Of a DNA stretch of 64,000 nt, positions 9,809 to 17,898 are shown piece by piece. The DNA is taken from contig CAWDAK010000008.1 in assembly GCA_963800255.1 (NCBI GenBank), positions 248,001 through 312,000 on the forward strand, written 5' to 3'. Each line of letters starts with the position of its first letter. Position 1 is the stretch's first letter. The DNA comes from DATFVA01 sp963800255 (GTDB taxonomy: Bacteria; Bacteroidota; Ignavibacteria; Ignavibacteriales; Ignavibacteriaceae). The notes beneath the pieces are model-generated. The model did not search any database and had not been told where the DNA came from. It was given only the letters and a program-made list of their open reading frames with translations. A program made the position numbers and the translations under genes.

Positions 9809-10630
9809 TCAATCTCCATAAATAGCTGCCGAAAGGTAACCGACAACTTCATTTTTATTTCCAGTAGTATCACCCGAATTGCTTCTGTGAAGGATGATCG
9901 ATTTATTATATTTTAACTGATCCGCTGATTTCATCATTGCTATTATTGTACCCGCACCGCAGGCTTCACATCTTCTGTGTTCAAAATTTTCAAATAGTTC
10001 TTCGTAGTTGAATAGTTTTATATCTCTCTCAACGATAGCATCCATTTCATCAGCAATATCTCCGGGGTAATAATGAGAAAGGTCGGAGCTGGAAAGTATG
10101 AGAGTATTTCCATCAAAAACAGTTTTTAACCGTTCAGTTAATTCATCAATATAAATTTTCCCCTGGTCACCCATAACTACCGGGACAATTTCAAAATCAT
10201 CCAGTACCATCTGCAGAAAAGGGATCTGAACTTCAATGGCATGCTCATCCCTATGCCCTTCCTGACCCTTGAAAATAGTTTTGGCATTTAACGCCAGGGT
10301 ATCAGCTGCTTTTTTATTTACCGGCACAATTCCGAGCGGCGTTCTGTATGCGTCGCCCTCATAAATTGAGATACCGGGAAAATATTCACGATGGCTGGGG
10401 GAAATGATTATTACTGTTTTAACACTTTTCCTGTCAAGCAGCTTAAAACCGAATGCAGCAGTTTTTCCTGAATAAGTGTACCCTGCATGAGGTGAAACTA
10501 TTCCGTATAATCTGCCTGGAACCTCTTTCTTTTCAGCGGAGGAAAGGAGGTATTCAATTTCATTTTTCAATTTTGAAGGATCCGAGGGATAAAAATATCC
10601 TGCAACTGCGGGCGTTCTAACCTTAGACAT
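9809..10630 (-). CDS. amrB: AmmeMemoRadiSam system protein B (MEMO1 family)
   Basis: The 273-residue product begins MSKVRTPAVAGYFYPSDP and contains GIVSPHAGYTYSG and IIISPSHREYF, signatures of the MEMO1 family, which has a fold related to class III extradiol dioxygenases. The start is ATG 10630, which follows AAGGAAGAAG; the frame continues upstream to 10684 but lacks a comparable site. The start overlaps the end of the AMMECR1 gene by eight bases. In many bacteria and archaea A, B and a radical-SAM protein form the AmmeMemoRadiSam system, whose reaction is not firmly established. The radical-SAM partner is not in this window. Confidence 0.88.
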   Translation of the reverse strand: MSKVRTPAVAGYFYPSDPSKLKNEIEYLLSSAEKKEVPGRLYGIVSPHAGYTYSGKTAAFGFKLLDRKSVKTVIIISPSHREYFPGISIYEGDAYRTPLGIVPVNKKAADTLALNAKTIFKGQEGHRDEHAIEVQIPFLQMVLDDFEIVPVVMGDQGKIYIDELTERLKTVFDGNTLILSSSDLSHYYPGDIADEMDAIVERDIKLFNYEELFENFEHRRCEACGAGTIIAMMKSADQLKYNKSIILHRSNSGDTTGNKNEVVGYLSAAIYGD

Positions 10631-11195
10631 ATGACTTCTTCCTTTCGCTATCCTCTGAGAATATATCAGCGGTGAAGACTTCAATGTTTAATTTTTGTTT
10701 TTGCCACAGATATGGTTCAAAACCTGCCTTTTCACAAATTGCACAAAGGAACCTCTCCAGGTTAAAATTATTTTCAGGCGCCACCTGCGGTAGAAGCAGT
10801 CCCCTCCTGCCAAGATGGTTTATTATTAATCCATGCCTGCCTATCTCTATCTCATCATAAGATTTAATTTTTCTTGAGGAAGATAATACCGAAATCTCAA
10901 TCTCCAGTCTGTCGATTTCGTCCATTGAAACCGGCATGAAGCGGGGATCGTGTAATGCAGCTTCTACTGCGGCTTCACATACAGTTTCAAAAAGTTTGTT
11001 TTCAGCAAAAATGTACCCGATGCAACCCCGAAGGTTCTTTTTAATAGTAAGTGTAACAAAAGCACCTGATATGATTTTTAGAGCCGGGTATTTCTCAAAG
11101 TCCGGAGGGATTACCCGGGTTTCATCAAAAACTGATTTGATAGAATCTCTTGCAGCTTTAAGCAGAATAGCTTTATCTTCTGAGCCTAATTCCAT
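10623..11195 (-). CDS. amrA: AmmeMemoRadiSam system protein A (AMMECR1 family)
   Basis: The 190-residue product matches the AMMECR1 family: FVTLTIKKNLRGCIGYIF near residue 50, and ALHDPRFMPVSMDEIDRLEI near residue 82, which are hallmark segments. The start is taken at ATG 11195 because AAGG lies eight bases upstream; a TTG at 11216 gives seven extra residues. Its stop overlaps the start of amrB by eight bases, so the two are coupled. The molecular role of the family is not established. Confidence 0.88.
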   Translation of the reverse strand: MELGSEDKAILLKAARDSIKSVFDETRVIPPDFEKYPALKIISGAFVTLTIKKNLRGCIGYIFAENKLFETVCEAAVEAALHDPRFMPVSMDEIDRLEIEISVLSSSRKIKSYDEIEIGRHGLIINHLGRRGLLLPQVAPENNFNLERFLCAICEKAGFEPYLWQKQKLNIEVFTADIFSEDSERKKSYV

Positions 11196-11212
11196 AAAAT
11201 CAACCTTCAAAT

Positions 11213-12037
11213 TCAAACTAACGAAAAAACTATAAGTTCTGACTTATTTTTAATAATGAAGAGGAGATTATCCCTAAGGAAGAAAGAGTCAGGTATGTAG
11301 GAAGTAATCCCCGCATTCAGCACATCTTCAAAAATAAACTTTCCTGTACTAATTTCAATCATCCTGAAATTATTATTCAGCTTTCCCTCATCCTCCGCCG
11401 TATGGTAGCTGAGGAGCAGAATATCATTAAATCTTACAAAATCAATCGTTCCGGAGATCACTTCATCTGTTTTTATTTGTTCTACGAGTGCCCTGCCCTC
11501 AGGGGTGAGTTTCTCAGGCAGATAAGTCTCAGGGAACAGGTAACTCTTATACTTTTCATATTCCTCCTGCAGAAGTTGTTCCCGGAGGCTGTTGATTTCA
11601 TCAGAGTTCTCGCCGTATTCTTTTATCAGCCTGCCTGTCTTTGCATCAAGTGAAAAAAATTCACGGCTCTCGAACTTCTGATAGAAGGCAAATACACAGT
11701 CATCATAAAGAAAGAGGAAGACAAGGTCATCACGCTCCCAGAGATAGCTTCCTGAAGTAAGGTCGTAAGCGAATATTCCGATATGACCCGGCATATCAGG
11801 TTTTACAAACCGGTGGAAATATATTTTATCATCGTCAAAAGCCTCAACACCGGACCAGAATTTTTCATCAGTCTGGAAATTTTTCATCAGGTATTTTCCC
11901 GAATCGATCTGAACGCAGTTATAATAGACCTCCTTATTTTTCTGATCCCGTTCTTCAATCAACAGCTTATCGCCGGAGGGTATAAGCCTCCAGATAGTTC
12001 TTTTGTTTGTTAAGGAATAGTTTTTTTTTATCTTCAT
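11213..12037 (-). CDS. Uncharacterised protein, DUF4905-like
   Basis: The 274-residue product has no signal peptide or membrane segment. It is rich in aromatic and acidic residues with repeated short beta strands (WRLIPSGDKLLIEERD, YLWERDDLVFLFLYDDCVFA), suggesting a beta-propeller-like or repeated beta fold. It resembles DUF4905 of Bacteroidota relatives, but this is from memory of overall pattern and is tentative. It precedes amrA in the same direction; its stop is 17 bases before the amrA ATG, so it probably belongs to the same transcript as amrA, amrB and the DUF2520 gene. Confidence 0.55.
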   Translation of the reverse strand: MKIKKNYSLTNKRTIWRLIPSGDKLLIEERDQKNKEVYYNCVQIDSGKYLMKNFQTDEKFWSGVEAFDDDKIYFHRFVKPDMPGHIGIFAYDLTSGSYLWERDDLVFLFLYDDCVFAFYQKFESREFFSLDAKTGRLIKEYGENSDEINSLREQLLQEEYEKYKSYLFPETYLPEKLTPEGRALVEQIKTDEVISGTIDFVRFNDILLLSYHTAEDEGKLNNNFRMIEISTGKFIFEDVLNAGITSYIPDSFFLRDNLLFIIKNKSELIVFSLV

Positions 12038-12043
12038 TTCATA

Positions 12044-13420
12044 TTAGTGGTTTATCTCTTCAAACTGAGCAGTGAAATGTCTGAGCATAGGAGCCTGGTA
12101 GGTTATCCTGTATCCTTTTAGAGAACTTCTTTTCTTGTAAACTTCCAGGATTACCTCAAGAACATAATCAATGTGGCTCTGAGTATAAACCCTTCTCGGA
12201 ATTGCGAGTCTTACCAATTCCATTGGCGGAGGAATGAGGGCTCCGTTTTTATCGTATTTGCCGAACATAACACTGCCTATCTCAACAGCTCTTATACCGC
12301 CCTCAATATAAAGTGAGCAGACGATCGATTGTCCGGGAAACTGTTCCTGGGGAATATTGGGGAGAAATCTTTTCGCATCGATATAAATTGCATGGCCTCC
12401 GGGAGGTTCAATGATTGGAACGCCTGCGGAAACAAGTTTTTCACCGAGATATTCTACGCTCCTTACACGATACTCAAGGTAATGTTCATCAAGGACCTCT
12501 TCAAGTCCCTGCGCAACCGCTTCCAGGTCACGTCCTGCCAGTCCTCCGTAAGTTGGAAAACCTTCAGTAACAATCAGCAGGTTCCTGCAGTTCATAGCAA
12601 GCTGATCATCATTCATTGCGAGGAAGCCGCCTATATTGGCGAGACCATCCTTCTTTGCGCTCATCGTTGCGCCGTCAGCATACGAAAACATTTCCTGGGC
12701 TATTTCAAGCAGCGGTTTATCCTGGTATCCTTTTTCCCGTTTTTTAATGAAGTAGGCATTTTCCGCAAAACGGCAGGCATCAAGGAAAAGCGGGATATCA
12801 TATTTTTTAAGTACCTCTTTTACTTCACGTATGTTCTGCATTGATACCGGCTGTCCTCCGCCTGAATTATTCGTAACTGTAATCATGCATATGGGAATAT
12901 TTTCTTTTCCTTTTTCCTTAATGAAATTTTCCAGTTTTTGAATATCCATATTTCCTTTAAAGGGAGCCCTGATTTCAGGATGTTTGCCTTCCTCATTAAG
13001 CAGATCCACTGCCTCGGCATTGGTAAACTCAACATTTGCCCGGGTTGTATCAAAATGAGTGTTGTTAGGAATGAATTTTCCCTCACCGCCTATTATGGAG
13101 AAGAGTATCTTTTCCGATGCCCTTCCCTGGTGGGTAGGAATGATATATTTTAATCCAGTTATTTTCTTCACCGTTTCTTCGAAGCGGTAAAAACTTCTTG
13201 AGCCCGCATAGGACTCATCCCCCTGCATTATACCGGCCCACTGCATTGAACTCATTGCTGAAGTTCCGCTGTCTGTAAGCAGGTCTATAAGCACATCATC
13301 CGCGTGAAGCATAAATGAGTTATACCCGGCATTTTTCAGAAGCCCAACACGTTCTTCCCTTGTGGTAAATCTTATCGGCTCAACTGATTTTATTTTGAAA
13401 GGCTCTATTATAGTTTTCAT
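12044..13420 (-). CDS. tnaA: Tryptophanase (tryptophan indole-lyase)
   Basis: A PLP-dependent beta-eliminating lyase splitting tryptophan to indole, pyruvate and ammonia. The 458-residue protein has the fold-type I hallmarks: YAGSRSFYRFEE, the catalytic lysine segment TMSAKKDGLANIGGF, and PTYGGLAGRD. The nearest alternative is tyrosine phenol-lyase. At three sites that separate the enzymes this one follows tryptophanase: Asp in FDTTR (Thr in the phenol-lyase), Ile in VEIGS (Arg381 in the phenol-lyase), and His in LRHFTAQ (Phe448 in the phenol-lyase). ATG 13420 is preferred because AGGAAA precedes it; the frame extends five codons further. No TnaC-like leader with a key Trp was found upstream. 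Confidence 0.88.
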   Translation of the reverse strand: MKTIIEPFKIKSVEPIRFTTREERVGLLKNAGYNSFMLHADDVLIDLLTDSGTSAMSSMQWAGIMQGDESYAGSRSFYRFEETVKKITGLKYIIPTHQGRASEKILFSIIGGEGKFIPNNTHFDTTRANVEFTNAEAVDLLNEEGKHPEIRAPFKGNMDIQKLENFIKEKGKENIPICMITVTNNSGGGQPVSMQNIREVKEVLKKYDIPLFLDACRFAENAYFIKKREKGYQDKPLLEIAQEMFSYADGATMSAKKDGLANIGGFLAMNDDQLAMNCRNLLIVTEGFPTYGGLAGRDLEAVAQGLEEVLDEHYLEYRVRSVEYLGEKLVSAGVPIIEPPGGHAIYIDAKRFLPNIPQEQFPGQSIVCSLYIEGGIRAVEIGSVMFGKYDKNGALIPPPMELVRLAIPRRVYTQSHIDYVLEVILEVYKKRSSLKGYRITYQAPMLRHFTAQFEEINH

Positions 13421-13618
13421 TTGATTTCCTGTCATCAGAATATTTAAAAAAGTAGAATTTCCGGGTAGTAAATTTAACTAAACTTCGGGTAACTATTTAA
13501 GTGCCTTCCCCTTTTGTTCTCATAAATATTTGCCCCAGGCTGGTTTTAAAGTTGCGTTTGTTCCTGACAATAAATACTTTTTTACTATACATCTTTTAAT
13601 ATTTATTATGGATGAACA

Positions 13619-14437
13619 ATGGACAATACAGACTTACCAAATTTGAACGATCCCTCAGCTGCTGAGGTACCGGAAGAAGAGCTGAACCATACGGACAAGC
13701 TTGTAGGCGTATTTGCGGAACCGGGTGTAATGTACGCCAAAACAGCTCAATTCCCTCCGAGAACGCTTGACTGGATCATTCCCCTCCTGGTTATGACAAT
13801 TTTTTCAATCGCTTCCGCATGGATAATCCAGAGCAATCCGGAAGTATCTTATAATATCAAACAGGAGCAGCTCGGAAAAATCGAAAGATCATTCCAGGAA
13901 ATGGTTGATAAAGGACAGATGACGAAAGATCAGGCTCAGGAACAAATGAGCAAGATTGAAGAAAGGATGTCTGAAGGATCGAATATGGTTCAGACTATTA
14001 TCTTCACGATCGTCAGAGTCTTTTTATTCTTTTTCATAGTAACCGGAATTTACTTCATTGCAGCACGCTTCATCTTTAAAGGTGATGGCACGTATAGCTC
14101 TGCTATGGTGGCAAACGGACTCACTGCCTACATTGATATAATCCAGGTAGTGGTTGCAACAATTCTAACAATTGTAACGGGCAGACTTGTAATGGATACC
14201 AGTCTTGCCGCTTTCATGCATATTGAAAAATCAACATTCGTAGGTTTTCTTCTTGGAAAGTTAGATGTTATCACCATATGGAGTTTAGCTATTGTCAGCA
14301 TAGGTCTGGCTAAGATGTTCAAATCTGAAAATATGACCAAATACTTAATATTTGTATTTGGCTTATGGATTGTTTGGAGCCTGATAATATTCGGTCTCGG
14401 TCAGGCTGTTCCCTTCCTGAGATTCCTCGGAGGTTAA
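13619..14437 (+). CDS. YIP1-family membrane protein
   Basis: The 272-residue product has an acidic cytoplasmic N-terminus, then GVFAEPGVMYAKTAQFPP, the short pre-membrane motif common in bacterial YIP1-domain proteins. About five hydrophobic segments follow (near 50-67, 125-148, 160-190, 210-230 and 240-262). A Gln/Glu/Lys-rich helix at about 75-120 (QEMVDKGQMTKDQAQEQMSK) forms a soluble loop of coiled-coil type. Function in bacteria is unknown. It is divergent from tnaA, with 198 bases between the two starts. Confidence 0.7.
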   Translation: MDNTDLPNLNDPSAAEVPEEELNHTDKLVGVFAEPGVMYAKTAQFPPRTLDWIIPLLVMTIFSIASAWIIQSNPEVSYNIKQEQLGKIERSFQEMVDKGQMTKDQAQEQMSKIEERMSEGSNMVQTIIFTIVRVFLFFFIVTGIYFIAARFIFKGDGTYSSAMVANGLTAYIDIIQVVVATILTIVTGRLVMDTSLAAFMHIEKSTFVGFLLGKLDVITIWSLAIVSIGLAKMFKSENMTKYLIFVFGLWIVWSLIIFGLGQAVPFLRFLGG

Positions 14438-14446
14438 ATTCTCAGC

Positions 14447-14474
14447 AGAGATGAGCCGGAGCCGGCTCATCTCT
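14447..14474 (+). terminator. Perfect 13-bp hairpin after the YIP1 gene
   Basis: AGAGATGAGCCGG is followed after two bases by its exact complement, nine bases past the stop codon. The T-run after it is short (CATTTT), so it may act as a terminator or as an mRNA 3' stabiliser. Confidence 0.6.
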
Positions 14475-14655
14475 ATCTCATTTTCGGATTTGGGTAACCC
14501 CACCTCATCTTAAAAAATAACAGGCATAGGGATGATACAATGATAGTTGATCACCCGGGTTTTGCAACTGCTCTAAAAAAAGTATTTGAGAGTTACCAAG
14601 AATATTGAAAATTATTTTAAGAATAAATAACCATATTTTACAAAAAGGAGAATAT

Positions 14656-16653
14656 ATGAAAGGTTCAATTAAATTTTTCGCATTGAGTGTGCTTATGATA
14701 TGCGGATTCAGCATAAATTCATCGGCACAATGGTCATCAGACCCTGCTGTAAACCTCCAGGTTTGCGATGTTAACGGCGACCAGGCTCTGCCTAAGGTTG
14801 CCTCAACATCCGACGGCGGATGCTATATAGCATGGTTCGACAACAGGAACGGGAGTTATGCAGTATATCTTCAGCGCCTTGATGCGCTGGGAGATAAATT
14901 GTGGGCTCCTGACGGAATGCTGATAAGCGACAACCCGCAGAGTTCATCGCTGGTTGATTGGGATATTGCAAGTGACAATCATAATAACGCAATCTTAACA
15001 TTTACAGATACCAGGGATAATGATAGTCTGCATGCCTTTGCATACCTGGTAGATACATCCGGTAATATGCTGTGGGGAGCAGATGGTGTCAGGCTATCAG
15101 GTGCGGGCGACTATCAGCCAAACCCTGTTACCACCCAGACGTCAGACGGGAATTATGCATTTGCCTGGATTGTTGCAGGAAGCACCCAGGAAATCGCTCT
15201 TCAGAAAATTTCCCTGGCAGGACAAAAAATGTGGGGATCTGATCCCATAATATATTCAAGCGGTACTTCTGAAAATTATACTTATCCTGCAATAGTTCCA
15301 TCTGATAATGGAAGTGTTATAGTTGTTCATTCGGGTTATACAGGATTTTTCACCGCACCTTATTACACCTATGCTCAGAAGTTTGACATGGACGGAAATC
15401 CCCTGTGGGGTACGGGTGGTCTTGTTGTTGAAAACGTGGGAGCTCCTTTCTACGAACATCCTTTCGTAATGAGTGATGGTAATGACGGCGCTTTTGTTTC
15501 ATGGTATGATGACAGGGATAATAACAACCTGTTCAGCTCTTTTGCACAGCATGTAACCTCAGCAGGAACTGTAACTTTCCCGGCTAACGGAGCTGAGGTT
15601 TCAACGAACGGATCAATGCATCATCTATACCCCACCCTTGCTTATAATTCCGGCTCAGATGAACTTTACTGCTTCTGGCTCGAGGAGACTTCCCTGCAGA
15701 ATAATTTTGCGGTGTACGGACAAAAATTTGATGCTTCAGGAACAAGATTATGGAACACCAACGGAATAGCATTCACATCAATGACACAGAATGCAATCTT
15801 CCAGCCGCATGCTTTACCGACCGATACCTCAGTATTTGTAATCTACATCCAGGGAAATCAATCGGGTATTAACCAGGGAGTTTATTCTTTTATGGCCAAT
15901 GCAGATGGAGATCTATCCTGGAATCCGGCTATAGTAACTATGTCAGATCCTACTCCTGATAAGCTGCATGCAGTATCAACAATTTGGACGGATGACATTG
16001 CCAAGTTCATTTGGGAAGACACAAGGAACGACGGCGGCGGAATATATGCCCAGAATATAAATCCTAATGGTGAACTTGGAAATATTGCTGTTCCGGTTGA
16101 GCTTACCTCATTCACGGGTGCACAGAACGGAACTACTATAACCTTAAACTGGAATACTGCAACCGAATTGAATAACCGCGGTTTTGATGTTGAAAGAACA
16201 GAAGGTAATCAAAACAACTGGCAGAGCATCGGATTCGTACAGGGAAGCGGAACAAGTACAAATCCTCATGCTTATACATTCTCAGATAATAATCTTGATG
16301 CCGGATCATACAGCTACAGACTTAAACAGGTTGATAACGACGGATCATCTGAATATATCAATCTTGCTGAAAGCTTCACAGTTGAACCCGGCTCTTATAG
16401 TCTTTCGCAAAATTATCCAAATCCGTTTAACCCGACTACGATGATTAAATATTCAGTTCCCGAGAAGAATCAGGTGACCATAAAAATTTATAACGTATTA
16501 GGCAGTCAGGTTGCGCTGCTGGTTAATGAGATAAAACCTGCCGGAAGTTATGAAGTAAGTTTTGATGCTTCGGGATTATCAAGCGGCGTGTATTATTATA
16601 CTATCTCCGCAGGCAAATTTACCTCAACAAAGAAAATGATCCTGATGAAGTAA
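14656..16653 (+). CDS. Secreted T9SS cargo protein with propeller-like repeats
   Basis: The 665-residue product has a signal peptide (about 1-24, ending SSAQ). Repeats of the form QKFDxxGxxLWxxxG recur through residues 40-480, suggesting a beta-propeller. Residues about 490-575 look like a fibronectin/immunoglobulin-type domain (VELTSFTGAQNGTTITLNW). The last 80 residues are a T9SS type A sorting domain: SLSQNYPNPFNPTTMIKY, then KIYNVLGSQVA, ending in KKMILMK. T9SS cargo is exported to the cell surface or medium; the binding target is unknown. ATG 14656 follows AAGGAG, while the frame itself opens 51 bases earlier. Confidence 0.85.
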   Translation: MKGSIKFFALSVLMICGFSINSSAQWSSDPAVNLQVCDVNGDQALPKVASTSDGGCYIAWFDNRNGSYAVYLQRLDALGDKLWAPDGMLISDNPQSSSLVDWDIASDNHNNAILTFTDTRDNDSLHAFAYLVDTSGNMLWGADGVRLSGAGDYQPNPVTTQTSDGNYAFAWIVAGSTQEIALQKISLAGQKMWGSDPIIYSSGTSENYTYPAIVPSDNGSVIVVHSGYTGFFTAPYYTYAQKFDMDGNPLWGTGGLVVENVGAPFYEHPFVMSDGNDGAFVSWYDDRDNNNLFSSFAQHVTSAGTVTFPANGAEVSTNGSMHHLYPTLAYNSGSDELYCFWLEETSLQNNFAVYGQKFDASGTRLWNTNGIAFTSMTQNAIFQPHALPTDTSVFVIYIQGNQSGINQGVYSFMANADGDLSWNPAIVTMSDPTPDKLHAVSTIWTDDIAKFIWEDTRNDGGGIYAQNINPNGELGNIAVPVELTSFTGAQNGTTITLNWNTATELNNRGFDVERTEGNQNNWQSIGFVQGSGTSTNPHAYTFSDNNLDAGSYSYRLKQVDNDGSSEYINLAESFTVEPGSYSLSQNYPNPFNPTTMIKYSVPEKNQVTIKIYNVLGSQVALLVNEIKPAGSYEVSFDASGLSSGVYYYTISAGKFTSTKKMILMK

Positions 16654-16680
16654 CCCCTTGGTGTTACCGTCTTACCCCTG

Positions 16681-16710
16681 AAGTCCCGCCAAAAGCGGGA
16701 CTTTTTATTT
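16681..16710 (+). terminator. Strong rho-independent terminator
   Basis: A 9-bp perfect stem (16681-16689 with 16695-16703), a five-base loop CAAAA, and a trailing T-rich tract lie 28 bases after the T9SS cargo stop codon. Confidence 0.9.
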
Positions 16711-16857
16711 GCCAGGGTTCAACAATCGATATTGCTTTTAATAATCGCTAATTCTAAGTTAAATATGGAATTATAATAATTTCCGGGAATTCAACAGGGA
16801 ATGAATTAATAATCTCTTTAATTGAATTTATTGAGAACAAATAAAAGGACGGGGAAA

Positions 16858-17823
16858 GTGAAACACCTAAGAATAAAAGCTCTTCTTATATCTATTATCA
16901 TCCTAACAGCGGTCTCATCTGCACAGGAACGTAAAAACCTTCTCATACTTCCGTTTGATGCCAATGGTATTGATCAGGTATATGTTCAGACTTCTCAGTC
17001 TATCTTGCGGGTAGAAATAGGAAAGTATAACAAAGTGGAAGTAGTATCAGAAGCAAGAACTGAGGAGAGTTTGAACGGGTTGGACTGTTTTACTACTGAC
17101 TGTGCTGTGGAAATAGGTAAACAGGCAGGTGCAGATCAGGTTGCCGGATGCCGTCTGGCAGCTCTTGGAGATAAAATTATGGTTCAGTATTTCCTGATGG
17201 ATGCAGCCTCAGGAAAGCTGCTGCTGATGGACCAGATATCCGCAGTCAGTCTCGAGGACCTCGAACCCGTGATGAAAAGGGTTGCATCCAATATCGTTGA
17301 GGTAAAGTTATCCGAAAATAATGTTCAGGTCGGCACTATCGTTCAGGAGGAAACCACTGAACCTCTGCGAAGGTCATCGAGAAAGAATATAGGACTTTCA
17401 TTCGGATACCTCTTCCCGCAGGACGGCTACGATAATGACCAAAAATCCTTCACCATAAATCTGCACCTTGATTATGAAATGGAGGAGTTGGCCGTAGGAA
17501 TGCTCTTCGGGATAAGGGATGGTTTTGCAATGAATGTTTACGGGGATTATCTATTCTCCAAAACTGATATTTGTCCTTACCTTGGCGGTGCTTTCGGATT
17601 TCATTGGATTACTCACACCCAAAATAATTATATAGCTGTTACGCAGCCAGGTTCAGGGGTCGATTATAGTTCAAAGGCAAGCGATGGCTTTGAACTTACA
17701 TTTAATACGGGACTCAGGGTTTTACATACCTACAATTTCCAGATCCTGTTAAACCTTGAGTATATAATGACATTTAACGACTATAATGATAAGGCCATAG
17801 TATTCACAATAGGGATCTTATAA
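16858..17823 (+). CDS. Exported protein: N-terminal soluble domain plus beta-barrel-like tail
   Basis: The start is taken at GTG 16858, just after AGGACGGGGAAA; an upstream TTG at 16822 would add 12 residues. The 321-residue product has a signal peptide (ending AVSSAQ). Residues about 25-160 (NLLILPFDANGIDQVYVQ, then a TDCAVEIGKQAGADQVAG segment) look like the soluble domain of CsgG/TolB-N-type proteins that senses or assembles at the envelope. Residues about 180-321 are alternating beta strands typical of a small outer-membrane barrel. No enzyme motif was seen. The combined architecture is described from the sequence; function is unknown. Confidence 0.6.
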   Translation: MKHLRIKALLISIIILTAVSSAQERKNLLILPFDANGIDQVYVQTSQSILRVEIGKYNKVEVVSEARTEESLNGLDCFTTDCAVEIGKQAGADQVAGCRLAALGDKIMVQYFLMDAASGKLLLMDQISAVSLEDLEPVMKRVASNIVEVKLSENNVQVGTIVQEETTEPLRRSSRKNIGLSFGYLFPQDGYDNDQKSFTINLHLDYEMEELAVGMLFGIRDGFAMNVYGDYLFSKTDICPYLGGAFGFHWITHTQNNYIAVTQPGSGVDYSSKASDGFELTFNTGLRVLHTYNFQILLNLEYIMTFNDYNDKAIVFTIGIL

Positions 17824-17898
17824 TCAGAGTTATAAAATTATATTAAGGCAGTATTTTTTAGGGATGACCAGAGTATATATCAGTGATATAAGTGCGTA

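Noticed and set aside
13421..13618. Possible TnaC-like leader peptide upstream of tnaA (31-codon frame on the minus strand)
   Set aside because: The frame has no tryptophan codon and no Pro-stop end, so it cannot act like TnaC.
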